A DNA stretch of 24,309 nucleotides, from the NCBI GenBank assembly GCA_023424095.1, contig JAFAEG010000144.1:1-24309 (forward strand), given 5' to 3'. The stretch is from Pseudomonadota bacterium. Its GTDB lineage: Bacteria > Pseudomonadota > Alphaproteobacteria > Sphingomonadales > Sphingomonadaceae. Made by a program: the position numbers and the translations under genes. The notes under the pieces were generated by a model. It had not been told where the DNA came from, searched no databases, and saw only the letters and a list, made by a program, of their open reading frames with translations. Positions 17,249 through 24,309 of this stretch are shown one piece after another (position 1 is the first letter of the stretch; each line of letters starts with the position of its first letter).

Positions 17249-18820
17249 ATGACGGTCCAGCCCACAGACACCATCCTCATCGTCGACTTCGGCAGCCAGG
17301 TGACCCAGCTCATCGCTCGGCGCGTGCGCGAGGCCGGCGTCTATTCGGAAATCGCGCCCTTCCCCTCGGCCGAAGCGGCGTTCGAGCGACTGAAGCCCAA
17401 GGGTATCATCCTGTCGGGCTCGCCGGCCGGGGTGCCGGAGGAAGGCAGCCCGAGGGCGCCGCAAATCCTGTTCGACAGCGGGGTGCCGATCCTCGGCATC
17501 TGCTACGGCCAGCAAGTGATGACCCACCAATTGGGCGGCGAGGTGCGGCCGGGGCACGAGACCGGCGAAGGCGGCGAATTCGGCCGCGCCTTCCTGACCG
17601 TCAGCGAGCCTTGCGCCTTGTTCGACGGCCTGTGGGAGGTCGGCGAGCGCCACCAGGTGTGGATGAGCCACGGCGACAAGGTGACGAGATTCGCGCCGGG
17701 CTTCCGCATCGTCGCGACCTCGGACGGCGCCCCCTTCGCGATCATCGCCGATGACGAGCGCCGTTATTACGGCACGCAATTCCACCCCGAGGTCGTGCAC
17801 ACGCCGGACGGGGCGAAGCTCATTTCCAACTTCGTCCACCACGTCTGCGGCCTGAAGGGCGACTGGACGATGGCGGAGTTCCGCGCCGCCAAGATCGCCG
17901 ACATCCGCGCCCAGGTCGGCTCCGGCCGGGTGATTTGCGGCCTGTCTGGGGGCGTCGACAGCGCGGTCGCGGCGGTGCTGATCCACGAGGCGATCGGCGA
18001 GCAACTGACCTGCGTGTTCGTCGATCACGGCCTGATGCGCGCCAATGAGGCGGAGCAGGTCGTCAGCCTGTTTCGCAACCATTACAATATCCCGCTGGTC
18101 CATGTGGACGCCTCCGACGCCTTCCTCGGCGGGCTGGCCGGGCTCGACGAGCCGGAGGCCAAGCGCAAGCTGATCGGCAAGACTTTCATCGACATCTTCG
18201 AGGAGGAAGCGAAGAAGGTCGGCGGCGCCGATTTCCTCGCCCAGGGCACGCTCTATCCCGACGTGATCGAGAGCGTCAGCTTCACCGGCGGCCCTTCGGT
18301 GACGATCAAGAGCCACCACAATGTCGGCGGCCTGCCTGAGCGGATGAACATGCAATTGGTCGAGCCGCTGCGCGAATTGTTCAAGGACGAGGTGCGCGCT
18401 CTGGGCCGCGAGCTCGGCCTGCCGGAGGCCTTTGTCGGCCGCCACCCCTTCCCCGGCCCCGGCCTCGCCATCCGCATCCCCGGCGAGGTGACCAAGGAGA
18501 AATGCGATATCCTCCGCAAGGCCGACACGGTCTATCTGGAGGAGATCCGCAATGCCGGCCTGTACGATGCGATCTGGCAGGCCTTCGCCGTGCTGCTGCC
18601 GGTCCGCACCGTCGGCGTGATGGGCGATTATCGCACCTACGATTATGCCTGCGCCCTGCGCGCGGTGACCAGCACCGACGGCATGACCGCCGACGTCTAC
18701 CCGTTCGACAGCGCCTTCCTGAGCCGCGTCGCGACCCGGATCGTCAACGAGGTGAAGGGCATCAACCGGGTGGTCTATGATTACACCTCGAAACCGCCGG
18801 GCACGATCGAGTGGGAGTGA
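17249..18820 (+). CDS. guaA: GMP synthase (glutamine-hydrolysing)
   Basis: A 523-residue protein converting XMP to GMP with ATP and glutamine, in cytoplasmic purine synthesis. The class I glutamine amidotransferase domain (about 9-200) has nucleophile Cys85 in GICYGQQ and the His179/Glu181 pair in GTQFHPEV. The ATP-pyrophosphatase domain begins at GLSGGVDSAVA (231-241). The C-terminal dimerisation domain ends RVVYDYTSKPPGTIEWE, the standard GuaA terminus. The length is normal. The ATG at 17249 has no clear Shine-Dalgarno, but the N-terminus DTILIVDFGSQVTQLIARRVRE (7-28) matches the family. It is the first gene of a five-gene operon; the next ATG is 2 nt after the stop. Confidence 0.99.
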   Translation: MTVQPTDTILIVDFGSQVTQLIARRVREAGVYSEIAPFPSAEAAFERLKPKGIILSGSPAGVPEEGSPRAPQILFDSGVPILGICYGQQVMTHQLGGEVRPGHETGEGGEFGRAFLTVSEPCALFDGLWEVGERHQVWMSHGDKVTRFAPGFRIVATSDGAPFAIIADDERRYYGTQFHPEVVHTPDGAKLISNFVHHVCGLKGDWTMAEFRAAKIADIRAQVGSGRVICGLSGGVDSAVAAVLIHEAIGEQLTCVFVDHGLMRANEAEQVVSLFRNHYNIPLVHVDASDAFLGGLAGLDEPEAKRKLIGKTFIDIFEEEAKKVGGADFLAQGTLYPDVIESVSFTGGPSVTIKSHHNVGGLPERMNMQLVEPLRELFKDEVRALGRELGLPEAFVGRHPFPGPGLAIRIPGEVTKEKCDILRKADTVYLEEIRNAGLYDAIWQAFAVLLPVRTVGVMGDYRTYDYACALRAVTSTDGMTADVYPFDSAFLSRVATRIVNEVKGINRVVYDYTSKPPGTIEWE

Positions 18821-18822
18821 CT

Positions 18823-19128
18823 ATGAGCGAAGAACCCGTCCGCAAGGACAGTGTCGAGCAGTTGCCGACCCAGAAAAGCGCGTTCGTCACGGAGGAGCTG
18901 AACCGCATCCTCGCGATCGTGAAGGATGTCAGCCCGAAGGATGCGGACATCAGCTTCGATTTCGACGGCCGGCTGGAAGTGCATATCGACGTCCGCAATT
19001 CCGAAGATCGGATCAGGCTTGAGCAGGTTCTGCCGACCCTCGGCGGCGGCATCTTCTGCTGCATGGAGCGGACGAGCACGCCGAACCGGCCCTTCTTCCA
19101 CCGCGTCACCGCGCGGGTCGATCGCTAG
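18823..19128 (+). CDS. Small conserved-looking hypothetical protein in the guaA operon
   Basis: A 101-residue protein not recognised. It has no signal peptide or TM segment and looks like a compact alpha/beta cytoplasmic protein. It contains FVTEELNRILAIVKDV (helix), DADISFDFDGRLEVHIDVRNSEDRIRL (from residue 45, two strands and a helix), and GGGIFCCMERT with adjacent cysteines. The ATG at 18823 lies 2 nt after the guaA stop, with GGGAG 5 nt upstream inside the guaA 3-prime end; an in-frame GTG at 18811 is less likely. Codon use and base composition match the neighbours, so it is probably a real gene. The function is unknown; position suggests only coexpression with guaA. Confidence 0.8.
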   Translation: MSEEPVRKDSVEQLPTQKSAFVTEELNRILAIVKDVSPKDADISFDFDGRLEVHIDVRNSEDRIRLEQVLPTLGGGIFCCMERTSTPNRPFFHRVTARVDR

Positions 19129-19146
19129 GCCAAGCGAGGCAAGCGC

Positions 19147-19749
19147 ATGGCACCGGTGCAGGTCGATCCGGCGCGGGTGCGCGAGTTCGTGGACGGGCCA
19201 AGCTTTTACGACTGGCTGTCCAAGCATCACGACAGCGAGCCGGAGCTGTGGATCAAGCTGCACAAGAAGGCATCTGGCCTGCCGACGATCAGCCCGACCG
19301 AGGCGATCGACGCGGCATTGTGCTGGGGCTGGATCGACGCGATCCGCAAAAGCTTCGACGAGAAGAGCTTCCTGCAGCGCTACACGCCGCGCGGCCGCAA
19401 GAGCGTGTGGAGCCAGGTGAATGTCGAGAATGTCGCGCGGCTGGTGGCCTCGGGCCGGATGACCGAACATGGCCTTCGCCACGTCGAGGCGGCGAAGGCG
19501 GACGGACGCTGGGACAAGGCCTATCGCACTCGGGATGCGGAATTCCCCGCCGATCTGCTGGCCGCGGTCGAGGCGGAGCCGGCGGCGAAGGCGACGCTCG
19601 ACGGCCTGACCGCGCAGAACCGCTTTGCGCTGGTGTTTCGGCTCGGCAACCTGAAGACGGAGGCTGGGCGGCGTCGCAAGATCGAGGAATTCGTCGCCAT
19701 GCTGAAACGCGGCGAGACCATCCATCCGCAAAAGGAGCGCAAGGCTTGA
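19147..19749 (+). CDS. YdeI/OmpD-associated family protein
   Basis: A 200-residue cytoplasmic-looking protein. The N-terminal half has the family pattern FYDWLSKHHDSEPELWIKLHKKASG (about 20-44), then EAIDAALCWGWIDAIRKSFDEKSFLQRYTPRGRKSVWSQVNVENVARLVASGRM (57-110). This is a strong match to the YdeI/OmpD-associated family. The C-terminal segment (AQNRFALVFRLGNLKTEAGRRRKIEEFVAML) is the usual closing helical part. E. coli YdeI has been linked to resistance to polymyxin-type and bacteriocin stress, but the biochemical role is unclear. The gene starts 18 nt after the previous stop and its own stop overlaps the next start codon by 4 nt. Confidence 0.9.
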   Translation: MAPVQVDPARVREFVDGPSFYDWLSKHHDSEPELWIKLHKKASGLPTISPTEAIDAALCWGWIDAIRKSFDEKSFLQRYTPRGRKSVWSQVNVENVARLVASGRMTEHGLRHVEAAKADGRWDKAYRTRDAEFPADLLAAVEAEPAAKATLDGLTAQNRFALVFRLGNLKTEAGRRRKIEEFVAMLKRGETIHPQKERKA

Positions 19750-20099
19750 AACTGTACGGCATTCCCAATTGCGACACGGTGAAAAAGGCGCGGACCTGGC
19801 TCGACGCGCATGGCACGGCCTATGACTTTCACGATTACAAGAAAGCCGGGATCGACGCGGCGACCTTGCGCGGCTGGACCGAAGAGCTGGGCTGGGAGAC
19901 CGTCTTGAACCGTGCCGGCACCACCTTTCGCAAGCTGCCGGACGAGGCCAAGGAGGGCTTGGATGCCGAGAAAGCGATCGCGCTGATGCTGGAGCAGCCG
20001 TCGATGATCAAACGGCCCATCCTGGACCTTGGCGACCGGCGCATTGCCGGCTTCAAGCCCGAAGTCTACGAAGCGGCGCTGGCGGATCGGGTGGGATGA
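19746..20099 (+). CDS. ArsC/Spx-family thioredoxin-fold protein (YffB-like)
   Basis: A 117-residue protein. It opens MKLYGIPNCDTVKKARTWL with the single redox Cys9, followed by YDFHDYKKAGID, and has MIKRPIL (87-93) with the family's conserved basic residue before the cis-Pro. This is typical of the YffB/ArsC-related group. True arsenate reductase activity is not implied, as YffB-type proteins have glutathione-linked or unknown functions. The start is a TTG at 19746 overlapping the previous stop (TTGA), with AAAGGAG 8 nt upstream. Its stop overlaps the cdd start (ATGA), so translation of ydeI-like, arsC-like and cdd is coupled. Confidence 0.92.
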   Translation: MKLYGIPNCDTVKKARTWLDAHGTAYDFHDYKKAGIDAATLRGWTEELGWETVLNRAGTTFRKLPDEAKEGLDAEKAIALMLEQPSMIKRPILDLGDRRIAGFKPEVYEAALADRVG

Positions 20100-20545
20100 A
20101 CATGGACGAAGCAGCTCTGGTCACGAAAGCGCGCGAGGCGGCGCTGAAGGCCTATGCGCCTTATTCCGGCTTCAGCGTGGGCTGCGCCATCGAGTCCGTG
20201 GACGGCGAGATCGCCGTCGGCGCGAACATGGAAAATGCCTGCTACCGGCTCGGCGTCTGCGCGGAAGTGTCGGCTTTGACCGCGGCGGCGCAGGCCTTCG
20301 GGCTCGACCGGGTTAAGCGGATCGCGGTCTCGGGCGGACGCGTCGAGCATGGCGCGCTGGCCGGCGACATGCTCGTCACCTCCTGCGGCGGCTGCCGGCA
20401 GTCGATCCTGGAGGCCGCGCATCTGTCGGGCCGCGACCTCGAGATCATCTCGGCGAATGGCAGCGGCACGGAAACCGACACGCGCACCATCGGCGACCTC
20501 CTGCCGCTTGGCTTCGGCCCGGCGAATTTGAAGGACGCGGGCTAG
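20096..20545 (+). CDS. cdd: Cytidine deaminase
   Basis: A 149-residue homotetrameric-type enzyme converting cytidine and deoxycytidine to uridine forms in pyrimidine salvage. The substrate-binding AYAPYSGFSVGCAI (about 19-32) and GANMENACY (42-50) are present. The zinc site is C55-A-E57 with C97-G-G-C100. The ATG at 20096 overlaps the previous stop by 4 nt (ATGA); a second ATG two codons later is an alternative. It is the last gene of the guaA operon, and its stop overlaps by 4 nt the stop of the convergent methyltransferase gene. Confidence 0.97.
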   Translation: MNMDEAALVTKAREAALKAYAPYSGFSVGCAIESVDGEIAVGANMENACYRLGVCAEVSALTAAAQAFGLDRVKRIAVSGGRVEHGALAGDMLVTSCGGCRQSILEAAHLSGRDLEIISANGSGTETDTRTIGDLLPLGFGPANLKDAG

Positions 20546-21729
20546 CGCTCGAACGCGGCGGCAAGTTCGACATGGGTCGACCAGCGGAACTGGCCGACCG
20601 GCTGCACCCATGACAATTTGTAGCCGCCGTCGATCAGCGCCTTCGCGTCGCGCGCGAAGGTGGCGGGATTGCAGCTGACATAGGCAATGCGCGGCACGGT
20701 CGCGGTCGCGAGCTGTTCCACCTGATCGCGCGCGCCGGCACGGGGCGGATCGAGGATGATCGCCTCGAAGCGGTTCAGCTCCGCCGTTGTCAGCGGGCGG
20801 CGGAACAGGTCGCGATGCTCCACGAACAATTGCCTTTGCCCCTGCCCCCCCGCAGCCTTCAGCGCCAGCACAGCGTCGCGCGCGCCCTCGGCCGCGTAGG
20901 TCTTGCCGGGCATGGCCAAAGCGAAGGTGCCGAGCCCGGCGAACAGGTCGGCGACGAGTTGCGCCCCGCCCACCGCCTCGCGCACGGCCGCGACCAGGAT
21001 CGCCTGGCCGTCCTCGGTCGCCTGCAGGAAGGCATCGTGCGGCAGCGGCACGGCGATGCCGCCGAGCGTGATCGTGACCGGCTCCGGCTCCCAGACCGTG
21101 ATCGGCCCATAGCCGTCGTCGATGGCGAGGCGCGCGAGGCCATGTTCGGACGCGAAGGCAATGAGCGCCTCGGTCGCCTCCAGCCCTTCCGCGCTCACCC
21201 CCTCGAGCAGCATGTCGACACCGCGATCGGCGAGGGTGAGGCGGACATTGCCGTTGCCGCGCGGGCTCATCCGCTTGAGCATCAGGGTGCGCAGCGGCTG
21301 CACCAGAGTGAACAATTCGGGGCGCAATATGTGGCATTCGCGCATGTCGACGATGCGGTGGCTGCCCTCCTGATTGAAGCCGATCTGCACGGATCCGCCG
21401 CGCCGCTCGATGCGCAACGAGGCGCGGCGGCGGCTGCGAGGCGGGGAGATGTGCGGCGCGCGGATCTCCGGCGCGGCGATGCCCTGCGCCCCGAGTGCGC
21501 CGGAGACGCGCTCGTTCAAAAAATCGGCGAAGGCGGCATCATCGATATTCTGCAACTGGCAGCCGCCGCATTGCGGGAAATGGCGGCACGGTGGTGTGAC
21601 ATGGTGCGGGCCGGGCGTGATTGCGCCATCCGCCGCGATCAGATCGCCCGGCGCGGTCAGCGGCACGAAGCGGCCGTCGGCGGTGACACCTTCGCCGCGG
21701 GCGGCAAGGCGGATGATTGCTACAGACAT
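20542..21729 (-). CDS. RlmD/RumA-type class I SAM-dependent RNA m5U methyltransferase
   Basis: A 395-residue protein. The N-terminus resembles a shortened TRAM-like OB fold (about 1-35). A [4Fe-4S] cysteine set follows (C48, C54 and C57 in CRHFPQCGGC, with C132 in MRECHILRP). The SAM motif DLFAGLGTFAL is at 261-271, then LDPPRAG (326-332) and the catalytic YVSCNPATFARDA with C353. The family methylates uridine in 23S rRNA (RlmD U1939 or RlmC U747 in E. coli) or tRNA; which target applies here cannot be told from sequence alone. The ATG at 21729 overlaps the nnr stop by 10 nt, so translation is probably coupled. Confidence 0.92.
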   Translation of the reverse strand: MSVAIIRLAARGEGVTADGRFVPLTAPGDLIAADGAITPGPHHVTPPCRHFPQCGGCQLQNIDDAAFADFLNERVSGALGAQGIAAPEIRAPHISPPRSRRRASLRIERRGGSVQIGFNQEGSHRIVDMRECHILRPELFTLVQPLRTLMLKRMSPRGNGNVRLTLADRGVDMLLEGVSAEGLEATEALIAFASEHGLARLAIDDGYGPITVWEPEPVTITLGGIAVPLPHDAFLQATEDGQAILVAAVREAVGGAQLVADLFAGLGTFALAMPGKTYAAEGARDAVLALKAAGGQGQRQLFVEHRDLFRRPLTTAELNRFEAIILDPPRAGARDQVEQLATATVPRIAYVSCNPATFARDAKALIDGGYKLSWVQPVGQFRWSTHVELAAAFER

Positions 21730-23102
21730 TCGGCAAGAGCTTTCGGAAGATGGGCGGCGAGGTCGTCGACGATCAGCGCCGGGCCGGCAAGTGAAGCGGC
21801 GCGGGAGTGCAGCCAGACCCCGGCGCAGGCCGCCGCGAACGGCTCCAGTCCGCGCGCCACCATCGTGCCGATGATCCCGGCCAGCACGTCGCCCGTCCCC
21901 GCGCTGGCCAGCCAGCTTGGCGGCGGCGGCAGGATCGCGGCCCGGCCATCCGGCGCGGCGACCACCGTGTCCGCGCCCTTGTAAACGATGATCGCGCCGC
22001 TGACGGACGCGGCGGCGCGGGCGCGCTCGACCTTGCTGCCCTGCCCTTTGCCGAACAATTTGGCGAACTCGCCGCCGTGCGGGGTGAGGATTGCCGGGGC
22101 CCAGCGGGCCTTCAGGCGGTCGAGGCCCGTTTCGGCGAGCAGTTGGAGCGCGCCGGCGTCGAGCAGAAGCGGCGAGTCCGTAGCGAGGGCCGCGTCGAGC
22201 AGGCCCCGGCTCTCCGTGTCGGGGGCGAGACCGCAGCCGACGACGAGGCAACCGATGCGCGGATCGTCGAGCCGGTCGAGCGGGCCCTCGCCCATCTGGA
22301 TGACGGCCGCCGGGACGCCATGAACGATCACGTCGCCCTGGAGGCGGACCGCCCCTGCCCCCGCCCGCGCGGCGGCGGTCGCGGCGAGCATGGCGGCGCC
22401 GGGCATTGCCCCCGCGACGATGGTGACAAGGCCGCGGGTATATTTGTGGTCGTTCGGGCCAGGCGCCGGCAGGCGCGGGCGCACGATCTCGTGCAGCGTC
22501 GTGTCGATCTCAACGCCGATGTCGGCGAGGACGATGCGGCCCATATGGCGCGCCGCTGGCTGCAGCAGGTGCGCGGGCTTCAACGCGCCGAAACTGATGG
22601 TGAGATCGAAATCCGGCACCGGCGAAAGGATCGCGCCGTCGTCGGTGGCGACCCCGCTTGGCAGGTCGATCGCGACCCGCAATTGTGCCTGCGCCGCGAG
22701 CCGCATGAGCGTGGCCGGGTCGTCGAGCGGACGCTTCAGACCGGTGCCGAACAGGCAATCGATCAGCAGCGCCGCCGGCGCTGCTTCGCCAAGAGTCTCG
22801 ACGGGCCCGGCCCAGGCCTGACGCGCGGCCCGGCACGCGGGCGTGGCAGGTTCGGCCAAAGCCGCGACCCGCACCGCGGCACCACGCTCGGCAAGCAGAC
22901 GGGCGATGACATAGCCGTCGCCGCCATTGTTGCCGGGGCCGCACAGGATCAGCGCCGGCATCGGCCCGGCAAACCGCCAGATCGCGTCGGCCGCCGCTGC
23001 TCCGGCGCGCTCCATCAGCAATTCCACCGACGTCCCGGCGACGATGGCACGATCCTCGGCCGCACGCATCTCGGCCGCCGTCAAAATGGGACGGCCGGTC
23101 AC
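21720..23102 (-). CDS. nnr: Bifunctional NAD(P)H-hydrate epimerase / ADP-dependent dehydratase
   Basis: A 460-residue fusion repairing hydrated NAD(P)H. The N-terminal epimerase (YjeF_N, about 1-210) shows GPGNNGGDGYV (55-65), DCLFGTGL (115-122) and AIDLPSGV (144-151). The C-terminal dehydratase (about 220-455) shows TPHGGEFAKLFG (340-351), YKGADTVV and the ATP/ADP site SAGTGDVLAGIIG (400-412). The length is normal for the fused form. The start is GTG at 23102, overlapping the upstream lipoprotein stop (GTGA). It sits between that lipoprotein gene and the RNA methyltransferase in one operon. Confidence 0.96.
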   Translation of the reverse strand: MTGRPILTAAEMRAAEDRAIVAGTSVELLMERAGAAAADAIWRFAGPMPALILCGPGNNGGDGYVIARLLAERGAAVRVAALAEPATPACRAARQAWAGPVETLGEAAPAALLIDCLFGTGLKRPLDDPATLMRLAAQAQLRVAIDLPSGVATDDGAILSPVPDFDLTISFGALKPAHLLQPAARHMGRIVLADIGVEIDTTLHEIVRPRLPAPGPNDHKYTRGLVTIVAGAMPGAAMLAATAAARAGAGAVRLQGDVIVHGVPAAVIQMGEGPLDRLDDPRIGCLVVGCGLAPDTESRGLLDAALATDSPLLLDAGALQLLAETGLDRLKARWAPAILTPHGGEFAKLFGKGQGSKVERARAAASVSGAIIVYKGADTVVAAPDGRAAILPPPPSWLASAGTGDVLAGIIGTMVARGLEPFAAACAGVWLHSRAASLAGPALIVDDLAAHLPKALAECL

Positions 23103-23470
23103 TGGCCTGGCTGGGGGACCGGCCCGATCCGCGCCGGCAAGCGGAAGCTGTCGCCGGCAATGGTCACTTCGATCAGATCATCCCCGGCAATCCGGACTTC
23201 GGCCTGCTCGGCCCCGTCCGCCGCAATCACGCCGCGCCCGTCGCGGGTCTGGGTCAGCCGCCGGAAGCCGCCATCCGGCTTGGTGACGGTGAGCAAGGTG
23301 CCGTCCGTGCCCCGAGTCCGCTCGACGCTGCAGGCGCGGATAAACTGGGTGTCGCCGCCGATCCGGCAATCGATCTTGCCGTCGCTTTGCGCTGTCGCAT
23401 TCTGCTCCTCGGCACTCCGGCCACAGGCGGAGGCGGCGAACAGAAGGATCAAAGCGAAAGCGGCGCGCAT
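23099..23470 (-). CDS. Small lipoprotein, unknown function
   Basis: A 123-residue protein with a lipoprotein signal peptide: MRAAFALILLFAASAC, lipobox SAC with lipidated Cys16. A short linker and a small beta-rich domain (about 32-117) follow. The domain has two cysteines (C35 in KIDCRIGG, C47 in RACSVER) that may pair, and repeated strand-like segments (LLTVTKPDGGFRRL, AEVRIAGDDLIEVTIAGDSFRL). The function is unknown. It lies 14 nt after the crotonase-family gene and overlaps the nnr start by 4 nt, so it is firmly within that operon. The ATG at 23470 has no good Shine-Dalgarno and may rely on coupling with the upstream gene. Confidence 0.85.
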   Translation of the reverse strand: MRAAFALILLFAASACGRSAEEQNATAQSDGKIDCRIGGDTQFIRACSVERTRGTDGTLLTVTKPDGGFRRLTQTRDGRGVIAADGAEQAEVRIAGDDLIEVTIAGDSFRLPARIGPVPQPGQ

Positions 23471-23484
23471 CGGCGGCTCATGGA

Positions 23485-24231
23485 TTAGGGGCTGGCGGGT
23501 GGCAAGCCCGGGGGCGCGCGGCGACGGGACAGGCGGTCGCGCAGCACGTCCGAACCGAGCATGGAGTCGAACCGAGCATCCTGCTCCGCGTCAGCAGCGA
23601 CACCGTCGACCGCGAGGCCGATCCCGCGCTTCAACATCGCGACGCTGCCGGGATCGCAGGCGGCGATTTCGGCGATCAGCGCATCAGGCGAGTCGGCAAT
23701 GCCCTCGATCAGGCCGATCTGGGCGGCGGTCGCGGCATCGATCGGCGCGCCGGTGAACAGCAAGCGCGAGGCCCAGCCGGGGCCGACGAGGGCAACCAGC
23801 CGCGCGACATCCTCCTGCGGATAGCCGATGCCCATCTTGGCCGGGGTGATGGCGAAGCGGGCGGCAGGCGCGGCGAGCCTGAGGTCGCAGGCCATGGCGA
23901 GCGCGACGCCCGCACCGAAACAGGGTCCGTCGATCCAGGCAATGGTCGCGATCGGCAAGGCGGCGAGGCCCTCCATCGCCGCGCGCATTGCCTGGCGGAA
24001 TGCCGTCCGAGCGGCGGCATCGTCGAGGAAGGTCTCAAACTCGGAAAGGTCGGCACCCGCGCTGAATGCGCCCCCCGCACCCGACACGACCAGCAACCGC
24101 GCGCCTGACTCGGCGATCTGCGGCAGCGCATCGGCGAGCCCCTGCCAATGCCGAAGCGCGAGCGCATTGCGCACTTCGGGCCGGTTCAGCGTGAACCGCG
24201 CGATTTGTCCGTCGAGGTGAAGATCGATCAT
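23485..24231 (-). CDS. Enoyl-CoA hydratase/isomerase (crotonase) family protein lacking both catalytic Glu
   Basis: A 248-residue crotonase-fold protein. IARFTLNRPEVRNAL (10-24), the oxyanion-hole strand AFSAGADLSEF (55-65) and IDGPCFGAGVALAMACDLRLA (100-120) establish the family. The two acid/base glutamates of enoyl-CoA hydratase are not present: the E144 position is Ala110 (VALAMACD where hydratases have xELAxxCD) and the E164 position is Ala131 (TPAKMGIG where hydratases have xPExxLG). It is therefore unlikely to be a classical hydratase; other crotonase chemistry or a binding role is possible. The ATG at 24231 is used, although the frame is open to the window edge and the Shine-Dalgarno is weak. 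It is the first visible gene of the operon leading to nnr. Confidence 0.88.
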   Translation of the reverse strand: MIDLHLDGQIARFTLNRPEVRNALALRHWQGLADALPQIAESGARLLVVSGAGGAFSAGADLSEFETFLDDAAARTAFRQAMRAAMEGLAALPIATIAWIDGPCFGAGVALAMACDLRLAAPAARFAITPAKMGIGYPQEDVARLVALVGPGWASRLLFTGAPIDAATAAQIGLIEGIADSPDALIAEIAACDPGSVAMLKRGIGLAVDGVAADAEQDARFDSMLGSDVLRDRLSRRRAPPGLPPASP

Positions 24232-24309
24232 GCGGGCGGAGTGCCGCGTCTGGCCCCAAAATGGAAGGAGCCCGCCGCGAATAACCCGCGTCCGCCACCC
24301 CACATTATT

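Noticed and set aside
19746..20099. Naming the ArsC-family gene arsC
   Set aside because: It resembles the YffB/Spx-related branch and no arsenic-resistance genes are nearby, so an arsenate reductase name would overstate the evidence.
21807..23756. Open frame of 649 codons on the plus strand
   Set aside because: It is antisense to nnr, the lipoprotein and the crotonase-family gene and has no domain character.

Overview
The window is an ordinary-looking chromosomal segment of a GC-rich alphaproteobacterium. Protein character points to the Sphingomonadales: an outer-membrane TonB-dependent receptor with a Pro-rich linker, many secreted peptidases, a DUF2975/XRE pair, a comF-grxC order, and ToxR/CadC-like membrane regulators. 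The taxonomic call is an inference from gene content and protein style, not from a search. Housekeeping anchors are rplQ, guaA, tRNA-Cys, cdd, nnr and an RlmD/RumA-type RNA methyltransferase. No insertion sequence, phage gene, CRISPR array, rRNA or origin is visible.

Layout. 1-1004: the start of grxC (cut by the window edge), comF, and a divergent tRNA-Cys(GCA). 1064-1870: a secreted class A beta-lactamase-fold hydrolase with an altered omega loop. 1871-2204: a regulatory gap with a promoter and a clear operator-like dyad. 2205-4403: a TonB-dependent receptor. 4599-5024: rplQ with its own promoter and a textbook terminator. 5113-5816: a translationally coupled DUF2975 membrane protein and XRE regulator. 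5922-9585: two secreted peptidases, a two-lobed aspartic protease and a prolyl oligopeptidase.

9537-14910 is the most unusual stretch. Two membrane-tethered winged-helix regulators face each other tail to tail, and each is transcribed divergently from a cell-envelope protein. One has the order winged helix - TM - CheY-like receiver, which would put the receiver in the periplasm. It shares a promoter gap with a predicted envelope protein of unknown family. The other is winged helix - TM - TPR and shares a gap with a poly-proline, TbpB-like lipoprotein. Each gap carries a short tandem direct repeat of the kind bound by this DNA-binding fold.

14907-17087 is an M3 peptidyl-dipeptidase. 17249-20545 is a tight operon: guaA, an unknown small protein, a YdeI/OmpD-associated protein, an ArsC/Spx-family protein and cdd, with 2-18 nt gaps or 4-nt overlaps. 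20542-24231 is a second tight operon on the minus strand: a crotonase-fold protein lacking both catalytic glutamates, a small lipoprotein, bifunctional NAD(P)HX repair enzyme nnr, and the RNA m5U methyltransferase. The two operons converge, with their stops overlapping by 4 nt.
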